Source: Candidatus Flexicrinis affinis (GTDB taxonomy: Bacteria; Chloroflexota; Anaerolineae; Aggregatilineales; Phototrophicaceae). Taken from it: DNA of 64,000 nt. Positions within the stretch are counted from its first letter, which is position 1; every line of letters begins with the position of its first letter. The stretch covers positions 186,001-250,000 of the forward strand of contig JADJWE010000006.1 in assembly GCA_016716525.1 (NCBI GenBank), in the 5' to 3' direction. Below the pieces are notes generated by a model that worked only from the letters and a program-made list of their open reading frames with translations, did not search any database and had not been told where the DNA came from. Below, one piece after another: positions 25,863 through 34,911 of this stretch. The translations under genes and the position numbers were made by a program.

Positions 25863-27101
25863 CTACGGCGACGTACTGCGCTGGATCAGTAGTCGCACGG
25901 CGCTGTCATCGTAGATCACGAACTGCGTCTCGCCGTTGGCGTGCAGCGCGTCAATGACCTCCGCCTGCGTGATCGGCAGCGGGTCGCCGGCCAACGTCAG
26001 CGTCATATCACTGGTCACAAGGCTGATCGCCATGAGGTCGGGGAACACGTCGGCCAGTCGGACGATCAGCGGATCGGGCGGCTCATCAAGTCGAAACTGG
26101 CCGGCAGTCCGAACCACTGCAATGCCATCTATCGCGAGCTGATCGACGAGGGTTTGATACTGGTACGCGCCGGATGGGCCGCCTGCGCGCGCACCGCCGG
26201 TCAGCGCGAATGCCGCCAAAATCACGACAACATTGACGACGACGAGCGCCAGCGCGCCAAGGGCAATTGGACGCATGCGCCGTATGGGCAGCAGGCCAAC
26301 CGGACTGGCCGGAATCGGCGAAAACGACACCGCGTAGCCGTTGTCGAAGGCAAAACGCAGCAGCGCGTAGATAAGGATGACCGCGCCGAGCATCTCGAAC
26401 GTTTCCTCGATCGTCGCGACGATCAGGTACGGGTACGTCACGCCGCTCTCGCCGTACATGCTCGCGCTGATCCCTTCGATGACGAACGCGCCGCCCACAT
26501 ACACCACGGCGGCAACCAGAAACAGCGTCCGTGTCGATGCCGGCAAACGGAGCCAAAAGCGAATGTACACCAGCGCAAAGAGGACCAGCGGCGGCAGCGC
26601 GGCGAGCTGCCAGCCAAACGTCAGAAACCCGCTGAGGTCGAAGTCGGTTTGCAACCACTCGGCGAAGATCTCATGGATCGATGCCGCCTCGTCAATCGAG
26701 AGATACAGAAACACCAGCGCAAGGCCGAACCACAGCAGTGTCCCCGGCAGACCGGACTTGCGGCGGCTGACGGCGATCCACAGCAGCAGAACCGACGCCC
26801 CGAACAGCAGCAGCGCCGAGTACCACGTGGGGATGCTGTTCTCGACATTGACGCTGAACAGGTCGAGGGCGAGCACGAAGTACGGATGCCGGGCTTCGTC
26901 CAGTACGACCTCCGCCAAATACTCGGCGACGAGGCTCTGCGCACCGAAGAACACGGCCAGCCCGCCGAGAAGCAGGCCGACCGTGCGCGGCGCCAACCGG
27001 AGGTCTAGGCGCACGGTTCGTCTTCCGAGCGCTAGAGCTGCCCCGCCGGACTCCGGTGACGAATCGCCGGCATCCGACGAGGCAGCGTCGATATCCTGCA
27101 T
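25863..27101 (-). CDS. Polytopic membrane protein of unknown function
   Basis: 412 residues. After a soluble 40-residue N-terminus there are about seven membrane helices (for example VGLLLGGLAVFFGAQSLVA, LWFGLALVFLYLSIDEAASI, LFLVAAVVYVGGAFVIEGI). One more helix near 285-310 precedes an exported C-terminal domain of about 110 residues. Acidic/His residues sit at membrane edges (LSIDEAASIHEIFAEWLQ and ATIEETFEML), which might be an active site. No recognised family. Starts 3 bases after the stop of the DUF11 surface protein, so the two are coexpressed. Confidence 0.75.
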   Translation of the reverse strand: MQDIDAASSDAGDSSPESGGAALALGRRTVRLDLRLAPRTVGLLLGGLAVFFGAQSLVAEYLAEVVLDEARHPYFVLALDLFSVNVENSIPTWYSALLLFGASVLLLWIAVSRRKSGLPGTLLWFGLALVFLYLSIDEAASIHEIFAEWLQTDFDLSGFLTFGWQLAALPPLVLFALVYIRFWLRLPASTRTLFLVAAVVYVGGAFVIEGISASMYGESGVTYPYLIVATIEETFEMLGAVILIYALLRFAFDNGYAVSFSPIPASPVGLLPIRRMRPIALGALALVVVNVVVILAAFALTGGARAGGPSGAYQYQTLVDQLAIDGIAVVRTAGQFRLDEPPDPLIVRLADVFPDLMAISLVTSDMTLTLAGDPLPITQAEVIDALHANGETQFVIYDDSAVRLLIQRSTSP

Positions 27102-27104
27102 TCG

Positions 27105-28604
27105 TTAGGACGATCTGCGGCTGGAACCGCTGCCCCGGCCCGAACCGCTGCCCTTGCCGGAACACTTTAGCTTGAAGCTGCCCCGGCCGTTGCCTGAAAT
27201 CTTGCACCCGATCGGCACGAAGATCGGGCCGCTGGGCGCGCCGACGAGGATGATGTCGATATCCACGATCACGACGGTGACGGCGACGATGACAATGGTC
27301 GTGCTGCCTTCCAGCAGATCGCCTTCGACGCGAATGATGTCACCGATGCGGATAGACGTCAGCACCGGGTCGTTCGCATCGATTTCGATATCGAGGCCGA
27401 AGATCGTGATGATGTTGATGTTGATCTCATCGACCGGGCCTTCGATGATGATGACCACACCGGACGTGTCGTCTGAGGTGACGCGGTAGCTGGCCGTGTC
27501 GGTATCGCTGACCGTCTGGCCCTCGTATTCTCCGGATGCGGTCGCTGTGTTGGTGTAATCGTCTTCACCGGTTGGGAACGGCCCGATGACGCACTCGTAG
27601 GAAGCTCCGGGAGCCAGTTCGACCGGCAGGATGCACGAGGCCGTGCTGTAGGTATCGTCGACCAACGTGAGATTGGTCAGCGGGACGTTGCCGGTGTTGG
27701 TCATCGCAAGCTTGTAGACCACGTCGCGCACGCGGCCAACGCGAATCGTATCGGCCCACGTCGAGCCGCCGTTCTTCGAAATCTGCTTCTCGATAGTGAT
27801 TTCGGGCAGGTTGCCGCTGAAGTAGTGCGCTTCGTCGCTTGTGGTAATCGTGACGCCTTCGTACGCGGCGGACGCCGTGGCGATGTTGGTATGCTGGCCG
27901 TCTTCGACCGCGAACGGGCCGATTGTACACTCCGCGAACGCCCCGACAGGAAGGGCCGCCGGCCACGTGCATCCCGACGTATCGAACATGCTGTCGGTCA
28001 GTCCGATGCCGGTCACCTCGACGTTGCCGACATTCGTGATGACGAACCGGAACGAGACCTGATCGCCGGCCTGATATTCGGGGCCGGGTGCGTCGTCGGC
28101 GTTGTCCCATGTGACGCCGTCGTTCGAGACGAACTTGTCCACGTCGATCGAGGCGGTCTGGCACGACGGACCGGGCAGTGATGCGATCTCAAACCCGTTG
28201 CCTGCCTTCACTGCAACCTGTACGTCGCCTTCTGCGACATTCCCGAGGAATGCGATGCTGTACGTGCGTGAAGCGCTGGTAGAAAGCGGCAGGTCCCACT
28301 TCATCCCGGACACACCGGTCGTCGGGTCGGTGCCGAATGACACGGCCTCCGATGGAACGGTCTCGACGACCAGAAGCGGCGGCGTACAGCTCGGGATGCC
28401 AACGTCGAAGTGGCTGAGATCGGGGGATTGGTCGACGCCCACCACCACATACGAAAAGCTGGTCTGGTTCAATGCGCTGTCGTACACGCGTCCGCCATAA
28501 CTCACGTTGAAGCTAAGCAGCTGTGTCGCCGAGTCGTTCTGCGCAACACCGATCGAAACGATAAACGTCAATGCCAGCAGCAGCACGATCGCGCATAAGT
28601 CCAT
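27105..28604 (-). CDS. Secreted DUF11-repeat surface protein with DUF5666-like domain
   Basis: About 499 residues from ATG 28604 (signal peptide LCAIVLLLALTFIVSIGVAQ). Three DUF11-type beta domains are seen, with VSFRFVITNVGNVEVTGIGL and VYKLAMTNTGNVPLTNLTL as the clearest. A domain resembling DUF5666 follows (VVIIIEGPVDEININIITI ... IRIGDIIRVEG). The protein ends in a Gly/Ser/Arg/Lys tail (KCSGKGSGSGRGSGSSRRSS). A longer frame from 28724 exists, but the signal peptide starts at 28604. The minus strand has TATTAT five bases before this ATG, compatible with a leaderless transcript. Probable adhesin or surface-layer component. Confidence 0.8.
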   Translation of the reverse strand: MDLCAIVLLLALTFIVSIGVAQNDSATQLLSFNVSYGGRVYDSALNQTSFSYVVVGVDQSPDLSHFDVGIPSCTPPLLVVETVPSEAVSFGTDPTTGVSGMKWDLPLSTSASRTYSIAFLGNVAEGDVQVAVKAGNGFEIASLPGPSCQTASIDVDKFVSNDGVTWDNADDAPGPEYQAGDQVSFRFVITNVGNVEVTGIGLTDSMFDTSGCTWPAALPVGAFAECTIGPFAVEDGQHTNIATASAAYEGVTITTSDEAHYFSGNLPEITIEKQISKNGGSTWADTIRVGRVRDVVYKLAMTNTGNVPLTNLTLVDDTYSTASCILPVELAPGASYECVIGPFPTGEDDYTNTATASGEYEGQTVSDTDTASYRVTSDDTSGVVIIIEGPVDEININIITIFGLDIEIDANDPVLTSIRIGDIIRVEGDLLEGSTTIVIVAVTVVIVDIDIILVGAPSGPIFVPIGCKISGNGRGSFKLKCSGKGSGSGRGSGSSRRSS

Positions 28605-28793
28605 TCTCCATAATAGATCGATGACTTCAGGTGCGAAGATGCCTTCATCGTACACGTTATACCGTTGAGCATGCGTGAATGTTGCTGGCACCAGTACATA
28701 AGTACGCACATCATCATGCAACATCTTTCGCGGTTCCTCGGTTATGCTTTATAGGCCATTCGCTCAATTAATCGTGTTACCCGGGGTCAGCTC

Positions 28794-29876
28794 ATGTTGA
28801 AACGTATATTGAAGGCAGCGGCGGTATGGATGATGGTCGCCGCATTGTCTACGGGTATCGCTGCGCAGGATGAACAGGTCGCCGTACCTGACGTTACCGG
28901 CCTCACAGTGGCGCAGGCCGCCGCACAGCTCAACGCGGCAGGCCTTGCGCTCGGCCGCGAGGTTGTCGTACCGGTCGATGGACGCACGCCCGACGTCGTC
29001 AGCGGCCAGTCGGTCGCTGCCGGCCAATCCGTAGACGCGGGCACCGAAATCAACGTCGAGATCGCGCGCTCGGCCAACATCCGCCTGGTATACGACGATA
29101 ACGATCTCACGATGGTCAACCTGACCGGCGACGTCCTGCGGCTGAGCGGGCTGTCGTTCGAGACGGTCGACAGCGCCCAACCGGCGGCCTTCAACGCTGG
29201 CCGTTGGTCGGACATCGTACGGCCGCGCCAGTGTACGCAGGTATGGTCCGTAGGTCGAAACGGGCCGAAGTCGCTCCCGGAGTGCGAGTTCATCCAGAAC
29301 TGGCTGACGACCAACAATCGCGGCGAGCATTTCTGGACGACCGTCAGCGGCGCGCGCACGTTTCGCGTGCTGCAAAACGACGTCGAGCGCGCCGTGTGCG
29401 AGGCGGCCCCGCCCAGCTCGCAGGATCGCCCGCTGACGTGCGAGCTGTACATCGCCGCCGACGCGCAGGGCGACGACGTGCCGTTCATCTACATCGCCTA
29501 TACCCGCGACACGCTCGCCATCATCAATATCTCGCCGGACAAGTGGATGCGTGTCAACAGCCCCACGATCATCAACGGCTTGGAGAACCCTGACCCGTTC
29601 GGGCGGGAATTCAAGATCAACAACAATCTGTTCGGCCGGCCAGAGATTGTCGCGCGGGTCAACCGCCTCGCGCCCAATCAGTGCGTGCTGTTCGCCACCG
29701 ACGCCGTAACCCAGCCTGCCGGACTACAGAACTGCAACGTGATCGCCACCTATACCGTGCAAGCCTCGCAGGCGTGGTGGAGCGCCAACTTCGAGGTTCA
29801 GGGCCAAGACGGCAAGCGGCGGCTGTGTAATGCCGCGCTGTCCGACCGCACGACGGTTTGCATCATGCCCCGGTAG
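28794..29876 (+). CDS. Secreted PASTA-domain protein
   Basis: 360 residues. Signal peptide 1-24 (STGIAAQDE). One PASTA domain covers about 29-96 (VAVPDVTGLTVAQAAAQLNA ... GTEINVEIA); PASTA domains bind peptidoglycan or muropeptides. The remaining 260 residues contain several cysteines (RPRQCTQVWSVG, LPECEF, CEAAPPSS, LTCELYIA, NQCVLF, LQNCNV, RRLCNA, TVCIMP), likely disulphides, and no known enzyme motif. Not a kinase. Divergent from the DUF11 operon, with about 190 bases between the starts. Confidence 0.82.
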   Translation: MLKRILKAAAVWMMVAALSTGIAAQDEQVAVPDVTGLTVAQAAAQLNAAGLALGREVVVPVDGRTPDVVSGQSVAAGQSVDAGTEINVEIARSANIRLVYDDNDLTMVNLTGDVLRLSGLSFETVDSAQPAAFNAGRWSDIVRPRQCTQVWSVGRNGPKSLPECEFIQNWLTTNNRGEHFWTTVSGARTFRVLQNDVERAVCEAAPPSSQDRPLTCELYIAADAQGDDVPFIYIAYTRDTLAIINISPDKWMRVNSPTIINGLENPDPFGREFKINNNLFGRPEIVARVNRLAPNQCVLFATDAVTQPAGLQNCNVIATYTVQASQAWWSANFEVQGQDGKRRLCNAALSDRTTVCIMPR

Positions 29877-29878
29877 GG

Positions 29879-29998
29879 AAAGGAATCAGTTGGCAGGAGT
29901 CAGTTGACAGGGGCGCAGGGCGAGGCAGCGTGGTTCACAGTCTCGTAATGACTGACGTGGCTCGATTGTGTCTCATCACTCAGCACTTTCAACTTCTC
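29879..29998. repeat. Dispersed intergenic repeat words
   Basis: AATCAGTTGGCAGGAGTCAG then, in the other orientation, CTCATCACTCAGCACTTTC. Both belong to the repeat families found after other genes here. Confidence 0.55.
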
Positions 29999-30000
29999 GC

Positions 30001-30879
30001 TTAGTCCTCGCCGGCGTACAACTGTTCGACGTAATCCGTGATGGCGCTCAGGCGCGTCTCGGGAAAGTCGAACGCCCACTGGGCGGCGGTCTCCCGCGCG
30101 AGCCGCGTATACAGCGCAATCGAGGAGAACAGCGCGCGCCAACTGCTGGGTGCGTCGAAATGCGCAAACACGCTGTGCAGCGCACCCCAGATGTCGTCCC
30201 GTACCCAACTGCGCATGAAGTCCCCGCGCGACCACGTATCGATCGGCTCGGCGGCGGTGGCTTGCGCGTGCCAGACCAGCATCGTCAGCAGGCAGTTTTG
30301 CTGGTTCTGATCGGCCCACTTGACCTTCCACAGGTTGTGCCGCGCGATCTGCTTGGCGACATACACCGCGCCGTAGAAGTAGGTGTCGACCGCCTGTGAG
30401 AATGCGTTGGCGTCCGGCGGCTCGAACGGCGGGACATCGAACGGGCGCGGGGCGGGCAGTCTAGCCGCCAGCCCGTCCTTGTCGAGCAGGATGTCGTAAC
30501 CGCGCAGGTGACTGTTCCACAGCCGCTGTTCCTCGACCAGCTGGCGCAGTACCGACACCGGCGCGGTCGAGAAGTCGAGCTTCAGACCGCCTTCGTACAG
30601 GATCAGCCAGCCGCGCTGCTCGTCCTGCTGTTCCTCGACAACCGCCCACACCGGCGCATAGCCTTTGACCTGCTCAATCCACGCGGCATGGTCTGCGAAG
30701 TCGTCCCGGACGAACAGCTCGAGATCGAGGTCGGAATACGCGTCGGCCGGGTTGCGCTGGCGCGCCTGCGATCCGGTGACAAGCACCGCCCGCACGTCGT
30801 CCACGCCTGCGGCCCATGCCACAATATCGCGCTTGATGGTATCGAAGAACGCCCCAATGCTGTCCGGATCGGTCGTCAT
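30001..30879 (-). CDS. Nucleotidyltransferase resembling aminoglycoside 6-adenylyltransferase
   Basis: 292 residues. The nucleotidyltransferase signature is VLVTGSQARQRNPADAYSD followed by LDLELFV (GS...D-x-D). The C-terminal helical domain has DTYFYGAVYVAKQIARHNLW, as in ANT(6)/AadE-like proteins. It would transfer AMP to a small molecule; resistance function is not shown, since chromosomal homologues of unknown substrate are common. ATG 30879 lies 13 bases after the methyltransferase stop, so the two form an operon. In-frame codons upstream overlap the methyltransferase. Confidence 0.82.
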   Translation of the reverse strand: MTTDPDSIGAFFDTIKRDIVAWAAGVDDVRAVLVTGSQARQRNPADAYSDLDLELFVRDDFADHAAWIEQVKGYAPVWAVVEEQQDEQRGWLILYEGGLKLDFSTAPVSVLRQLVEEQRLWNSHLRGYDILLDKDGLAARLPAPRPFDVPPFEPPDANAFSQAVDTYFYGAVYVAKQIARHNLWKVKWADQNQQNCLLTMLVWHAQATAAEPIDTWSRGDFMRSWVRDDIWGALHSVFAHFDAPSSWRALFSSIALYTRLARETAAQWAFDFPETRLSAITDYVEQLYAGED

Positions 30880-30892
30880 CGCCGCTAATCCG

Positions 30893-31660
30893 TCAGGCTG
30901 GCCGGGCGATGACGACCATACGCGGCGCACCGTCCTCGAACTCACCGCCATCGAGGTCGCCGTAGACCGTAGTCACTTCCCAACCGGTCATCATCAGCAG
31001 CAGCTTGATTTCGCTGTAGAAGTAGTAGTACAGGCGCAGCGGCGCAAACGTCCGCTTCACCGTGCCGTCGGCGGTGATCTCGTCGTAAATCCACGTCACT
31101 TGAAGCGTCTGCATGGTGCGGTCAAGCGTGCTGATAGACTGCTGCATGACAAGATGGCCGGTCTCTGGCTCAAGGAAGGTGCGCTCGAAGATCAGCCCGT
31201 CGGTGTCCTCGGTGGCATACACGTCACCGGCGTTGGGCAAGTCGAGCACGAGCAATCCATCGTCGCGGGTGCATTCGCGCAGGTGGCGCAGCACGGTGAT
31301 CTGCGAGTCCTGATCGAGGAAGTGCATCAGGCCGTTATACGGGACGAGCGTCAGGCCGAACTTGACGGGGAACTTGAACGTACGCGCATCGCCTTCGTGA
31401 AAGTGCATGCGGTCGGTCAGCTCCTGCTCGGCGTCGAGCAGGGCGCGGGCGCGTTCCAGCATGCGCGGCTCGTTGTCGATGCCGTGAACGTCGTAGCCGG
31501 CGCGCGCCAGCGGGAACATCACACGGCCGGTGCCACATCCTACGTCGAGGATCGGCCCGTCGATGTCCTGCGCCAGCTCAAGGTAGAACGGCAAGTCGTC
31601 GTTCTTGTCGGTGTTCTCGGCGTCGTAGTAGCGTGCAATTTGGGCGTAGAAACCGCTCAC
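30893..31660 (-). CDS. SAM-dependent class I methyltransferase
   Basis: 255 residues. Motif I is ILDVGCGTGRVMFPLA (38-53), then YDVHGIDNEP (acidic end of strand 2) and LLVLDLPNAGDVY. N-terminus YAQIARYYDAENTDKNDD is typical of small-molecule methyltransferases. Starts with GTG preceded by AAGGA. A minus-strand -10 (TATAAT) lies at 31703-31698. First gene of a pair with the nucleotidyltransferase. Substrate unknown. Confidence 0.87.
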   Translation of the reverse strand: MSGFYAQIARYYDAENTDKNDDLPFYLELAQDIDGPILDVGCGTGRVMFPLARAGYDVHGIDNEPRMLERARALLDAEQELTDRMHFHEGDARTFKFPVKFGLTLVPYNGLMHFLDQDSQITVLRHLRECTRDDGLLVLDLPNAGDVYATEDTDGLIFERTFLEPETGHLVMQQSISTLDRTMQTLQVTWIYDEITADGTVKRTFAPLRLYYYFYSEIKLLLMMTGWEVTTVYGDLDGGEFEDGAPRMVVIARPA

Positions 31661-31697
31661 GGTGTCGTCCTTGCAGGTGCGATAGTCTGCTGCCTCT

Positions 31698-31703
31698 ATT
31701 ATA
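31698..31703 (-). promoter_or_regulatory. -10 box of the methyltransferase operon
   Basis: TATAAT on the minus strand, 38 bases before the GTG and just upstream of the convergent-side hydratase stop. Confidence 0.55.
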
Positions 31704-31706
31704 CGC

Positions 31707-32471
31707 CTAGCGGCGGTTCAGGAATGTCTCCACCGCGCGCAAGTGGTCTTCGGCGGCCCACAGCGCTGGGAACAGCTCGCGTTCGGTGCGCAGCGCGTCG
31801 GCGTACGGCTGTGTCAACCCCGCCCACAGCACGCGCTTGATCGCCGTAATGACCGCCGGCGGGTGCTGGACGATACGCCGGGCGAGTGTCAGGGCTTCGT
31901 CCAGCGCCTGCGCGCGCGGCGCAACATGATGCGCCAGCCCAAAGGCCAACAGCTCGTCCGCGCCCATGGGCCGGCCTTCGAGCAGGATCGACAATGCACG
32001 GCTGTAACCGACGATGCGCATGAGCCGCTGGCCGGCGCCCCACCCCGGCGTGAGCGCCATGCGAATCTGCACAAAGCCCATCTGCGCGGCCTCGTCGACA
32101 ATGCGCAGGTCGCAGGCGACGGCGATTTCGCTTCCGCCGCCCAGCGCGTAACCGTGAATGGCAGCGATGACCGGCACCGGCAGGCGCTCCATGGTTGCCA
32201 GCGCATCGCCCATAATGGCGATGAATTCACGCGCATCGGCCTCGGTCGGGCGGCCTTGCAGGTCGATCAAGTCGCCGCCGGAACAGAACGCATCGCGCCC
32301 TGCCCCGGTCAGGATCAGGGCGCGCAGCGACAGGTCACCGGCCAGCGACTCAATCAGCCCGTGGAACCGAATCATCGACTCGAGGGTGAGCGCGTTGCGG
32401 ACGTGGGGCCGATTGAACGTCAGGACGGCGATGCCGTCGGCGTCACGGTCGAGCAGGACATCCCCACTCAT
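31707..32471 (-). CDS. Enoyl-CoA hydratase/isomerase family protein
   Basis: 254 residues of the crotonase fold. The oxyanion-hole segments are DAFCSGGDLIDLQ and IHGYALGGGSEIAVACDLRI; FGLAHHVAP is in the C-terminal part. Hydratase catalytic glutamates: one appears in the GGGSEIA helix region, and the second is not obvious, so an isomerase or other crotonase reaction is possible. The start overlaps the glgB stop by 4 bases (ATGA), giving translational coupling to a glycogen gene, an odd pairing. Confidence 0.87.
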   Translation of the reverse strand: MSGDVLLDRDADGIAVLTFNRPHVRNALTLESMIRFHGLIESLAGDLSLRALILTGAGRDAFCSGGDLIDLQGRPTEADAREFIAIMGDALATMERLPVPVIAAIHGYALGGGSEIAVACDLRIVDEAAQMGFVQIRMALTPGWGAGQRLMRIVGYSRALSILLEGRPMGADELLAFGLAHHVAPRAQALDEALTLARRIVQHPPAVITAIKRVLWAGLTQPYADALRTERELFPALWAAEDHLRAVETFLNRR

Positions 32472-34756
32472 CCGACAATTCCAACGTTGGCGTCCGGGTC
32501 GGCCGGGGGCGGCAGGGTCACAAAGGCTGGCGCTTCGACCGTTTCAGGATCGCGCTTCGCCTCGCGGTCGGGCCTCAGCACGATCACCGCCAACGGTGGA
32601 ACGGTCAGCGTCAGGCTGTGTTCCCACTCGTGGTGGCGGTGTTCTTGGCTGTGCAGCGGTTCGGGATTACCGACGTTGCCGCCGCCAAATTCGGACGCGT
32701 CACTGTTGAGGACTTCACGGTAGGTGCCGGGCTTCGGCACGCCGATCCGGTAGTCGTGCCTGACGACCGGCGTCCAGCTCGCGACGACGATCAGCATGTC
32801 GTCTTTGTCATCGGCGTAGCGGATGTAGCTGTAGACACTGTTCTCGTTGTCGTTGGCGTCGATCCACTTGAACCCGTCGAAATCGTAGTCGTGCTGCCAC
32901 AGCGACGGTTCGTCACGGTAGAACGCGTTAAGCCGCTTGCACCAGTTCTGCAGCGACTGATGGGTGTCCCACGACAGCAGGTGCCAATCAAGCTGGCGCG
33001 CCTCGCTCCACTCGCGCCATTGACCGATCTCCGAGCCCATGAAGTTGAGCTTCTTGCCCGGGTGGGTGTACATATAGCCGAACAGCAGGCGCAGGGTGGC
33101 GAACTTCTGCCACCAGTCGCCCGGCACCTTGTTGATCATCGAGCCTTTGAGGTGGACGACCTCGTCATGGCTGAGCGACAGCACGAAGTTTTCGCTGAAG
33201 GCGTAGAACAGGCTGAACGTGATTTTGTCGTGCTTCCAGCGCCGGTAGACCGGGTCGGCCTTGAGATACTCGAGCGTGTCGTGCATCCAGCCCATGTTCC
33301 ACTTGAACGTGAAGCCGAGGCCGCCTACGTAGACCGGTCGCGACACCATCGGCCATGCGGTCGACTCTTCAGCGACGGTGATCGCCCCCGGCGCTTCGCG
33401 GTGGACAACCTCGTTGAACTGGCGCAGGAACATGATCGCTTCGAGGTTCTCCCGCCCGCCGTAGCGGTTGGGGATCCACTGCCCGTGCTCGCGCGAGAAG
33501 TCGAGATAGATGATCGACGACACGGCGTCCACGCGCAGGCCGTCGATGTGGTACTCCTTGAGCCAGAACAACGCGCTGGCGATCAGGAAATTGCGCACCT
33601 CGTTGCGGCCGAAGTTAAAGATCAGCGTCCCCCAGTCGGGGTGTTCGCGCTGCAGCGGATGGTCGTGCTCGTAGAGATGCGTGCCGTCGAAGTAGTTGAG
33701 GCCGTGGCCGTCCTTGGGGAAGTGCGCCGGCACCCAGTCGAGGATCACGCCAATGCCGGCCTGATGCGCCGCGTCGATCAGCGCCATAAGCTGATGTGGC
33801 GTGCCATAGCGGCTGGTGGCGGCGAAATAGCCGGTCACCTGATAGCCCCAACTGCCGTCGTACGGGTACTCGGTCACCGGCATCAGTTCGATGTGCGTGT
33901 AGCCCATGTCCTTGACGTAAGCGATGAGCTTGTCGGCCAGTTCGGCGTAGGTCAGCCACGAACCATCGTCGTGGCGCTGCCAACTCCCCAGATGCACCTC
34001 GTAAACAGCCATCGGTTTCTTGAGCGGATCGCCCTGCGCGCGCGCTTCCATCCACGCGCTGTCGCCCCAGCGGTAGCCGGATAGCTCGGTGACGATCGAC
34101 GCGTTGGCGGGCCGCACCTCGCAGAAGAAGGCGAACGGGTCGGATTTCTGGAAGCGCCAACCCTGATTGTGCGAACGGATTTCGTAGCGGTAAACCTCGC
34201 CTTCGGCGATGCCGGGGACGAACAACTCCCATACCCCGCCTGTGCGCATGCGCATCGGCAGGCTGCGCTCGTCCCAACGGTTGAAGTTGCCAATGATGCT
34301 GATCCGCAACGCGTTCGGCGCCCAGACTACGAAGTTCACGCCGCGTACGCCCTCGTGTTCGACTATGTGCGCGCCGAACGAGTCGTAGGCGTACAGCAGG
34401 TTGCCCTCGCCCCACAGGTAGAGATCGAAGTCGGTCATCAATGGGCCGAAACGGTACGGGTCGTCGACCTCGGTGGTCACACCGTCGAAATCGGCCTGCT
34501 TCAGGCGGTATGTGAACCCTTCCGCTACCGCACCGTCAACAACAGCCGAAAACAGCCCATCGGCATGTACTTTTTCCATCGAATGCTGGGTGCCGTCCGG
34601 CAGCACGACGGCGAGTTCCTTCGCCCACGGCCGAAATACCCGAACGGCAACGCCGCCATCAACCGCATGCGGGCCAAGGACGTCAAACGGCGCGCCGTGC
34701 CGTCCTTCGATGAGCGCCGCCACTGCATCGGGATGAATCTCCGCGTCCAAAGCCAT
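32468..34756 (-). CDS. glgB: 1,4-alpha-glucan branching enzyme
   Basis: Makes alpha-1,6 branches in glycogen; cytoplasmic, GH13. 762 residues: N-terminal CBM48-like domains (FDVLGPHAVDGGVAVRVFRP; GVRGVNFVVWAPNALRISII), then the (beta/alpha)8 barrel. Motifs are DWVPAHFPKDGHGLNYFDGT, DGLRVDAVSS with nucleophile Asp406, AEESTAWP with acid/base Glu463, and LSHDEVVH. AAAGGA precedes the ATG by 9 bases. No other glycogen gene is adjacent. Confidence 0.96.
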   Translation of the reverse strand: MALDAEIHPDAVAALIEGRHGAPFDVLGPHAVDGGVAVRVFRPWAKELAVVLPDGTQHSMEKVHADGLFSAVVDGAVAEGFTYRLKQADFDGVTTEVDDPYRFGPLMTDFDLYLWGEGNLLYAYDSFGAHIVEHEGVRGVNFVVWAPNALRISIIGNFNRWDERSLPMRMRTGGVWELFVPGIAEGEVYRYEIRSHNQGWRFQKSDPFAFFCEVRPANASIVTELSGYRWGDSAWMEARAQGDPLKKPMAVYEVHLGSWQRHDDGSWLTYAELADKLIAYVKDMGYTHIELMPVTEYPYDGSWGYQVTGYFAATSRYGTPHQLMALIDAAHQAGIGVILDWVPAHFPKDGHGLNYFDGTHLYEHDHPLQREHPDWGTLIFNFGRNEVRNFLIASALFWLKEYHIDGLRVDAVSSIIYLDFSREHGQWIPNRYGGRENLEAIMFLRQFNEVVHREAPGAITVAEESTAWPMVSRPVYVGGLGFTFKWNMGWMHDTLEYLKADPVYRRWKHDKITFSLFYAFSENFVLSLSHDEVVHLKGSMINKVPGDWWQKFATLRLLFGYMYTHPGKKLNFMGSEIGQWREWSEARQLDWHLLSWDTHQSLQNWCKRLNAFYRDEPSLWQHDYDFDGFKWIDANDNENSVYSYIRYADDKDDMLIVVASWTPVVRHDYRIGVPKPGTYREVLNSDASEFGGGNVGNPEPLHSQEHRHHEWEHSLTLTVPPLAVIVLRPDREAKRDPETVEAPAFVTLPPPADPDANVGIVG

Positions 34757-34845
34757 GTATCATAATCCTTTACACGTATCTGCCGTTTGGTCAGAATACG
34801 GTCGATTGTAGCGCATGCCGGCTATCGGCCGCGATACGCGCACAA

Positions 34846-34874
34846 TTGCCGCGTTACCCCGCATCCCGTACAAT
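34846..34874 (+). promoter_or_regulatory. Promoter of tetR-sbcC
   Basis: TTGCCG (34846-34851), a 17-bp spacer and TACAAT (34869-34874), 37 bases before the GTG start. Confidence 0.65.
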
Positions 34875-34911
34875 GCGGCACTGTGATACAGCACCCCGTT
34901 GAGGACAACCT

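Noticed and set aside
30001..30879. Acquired aminoglycoside-resistance gene
   Set aside because: Only the nucleotidyltransferase fold is supported. There is no integron, transposon or composition change around it.
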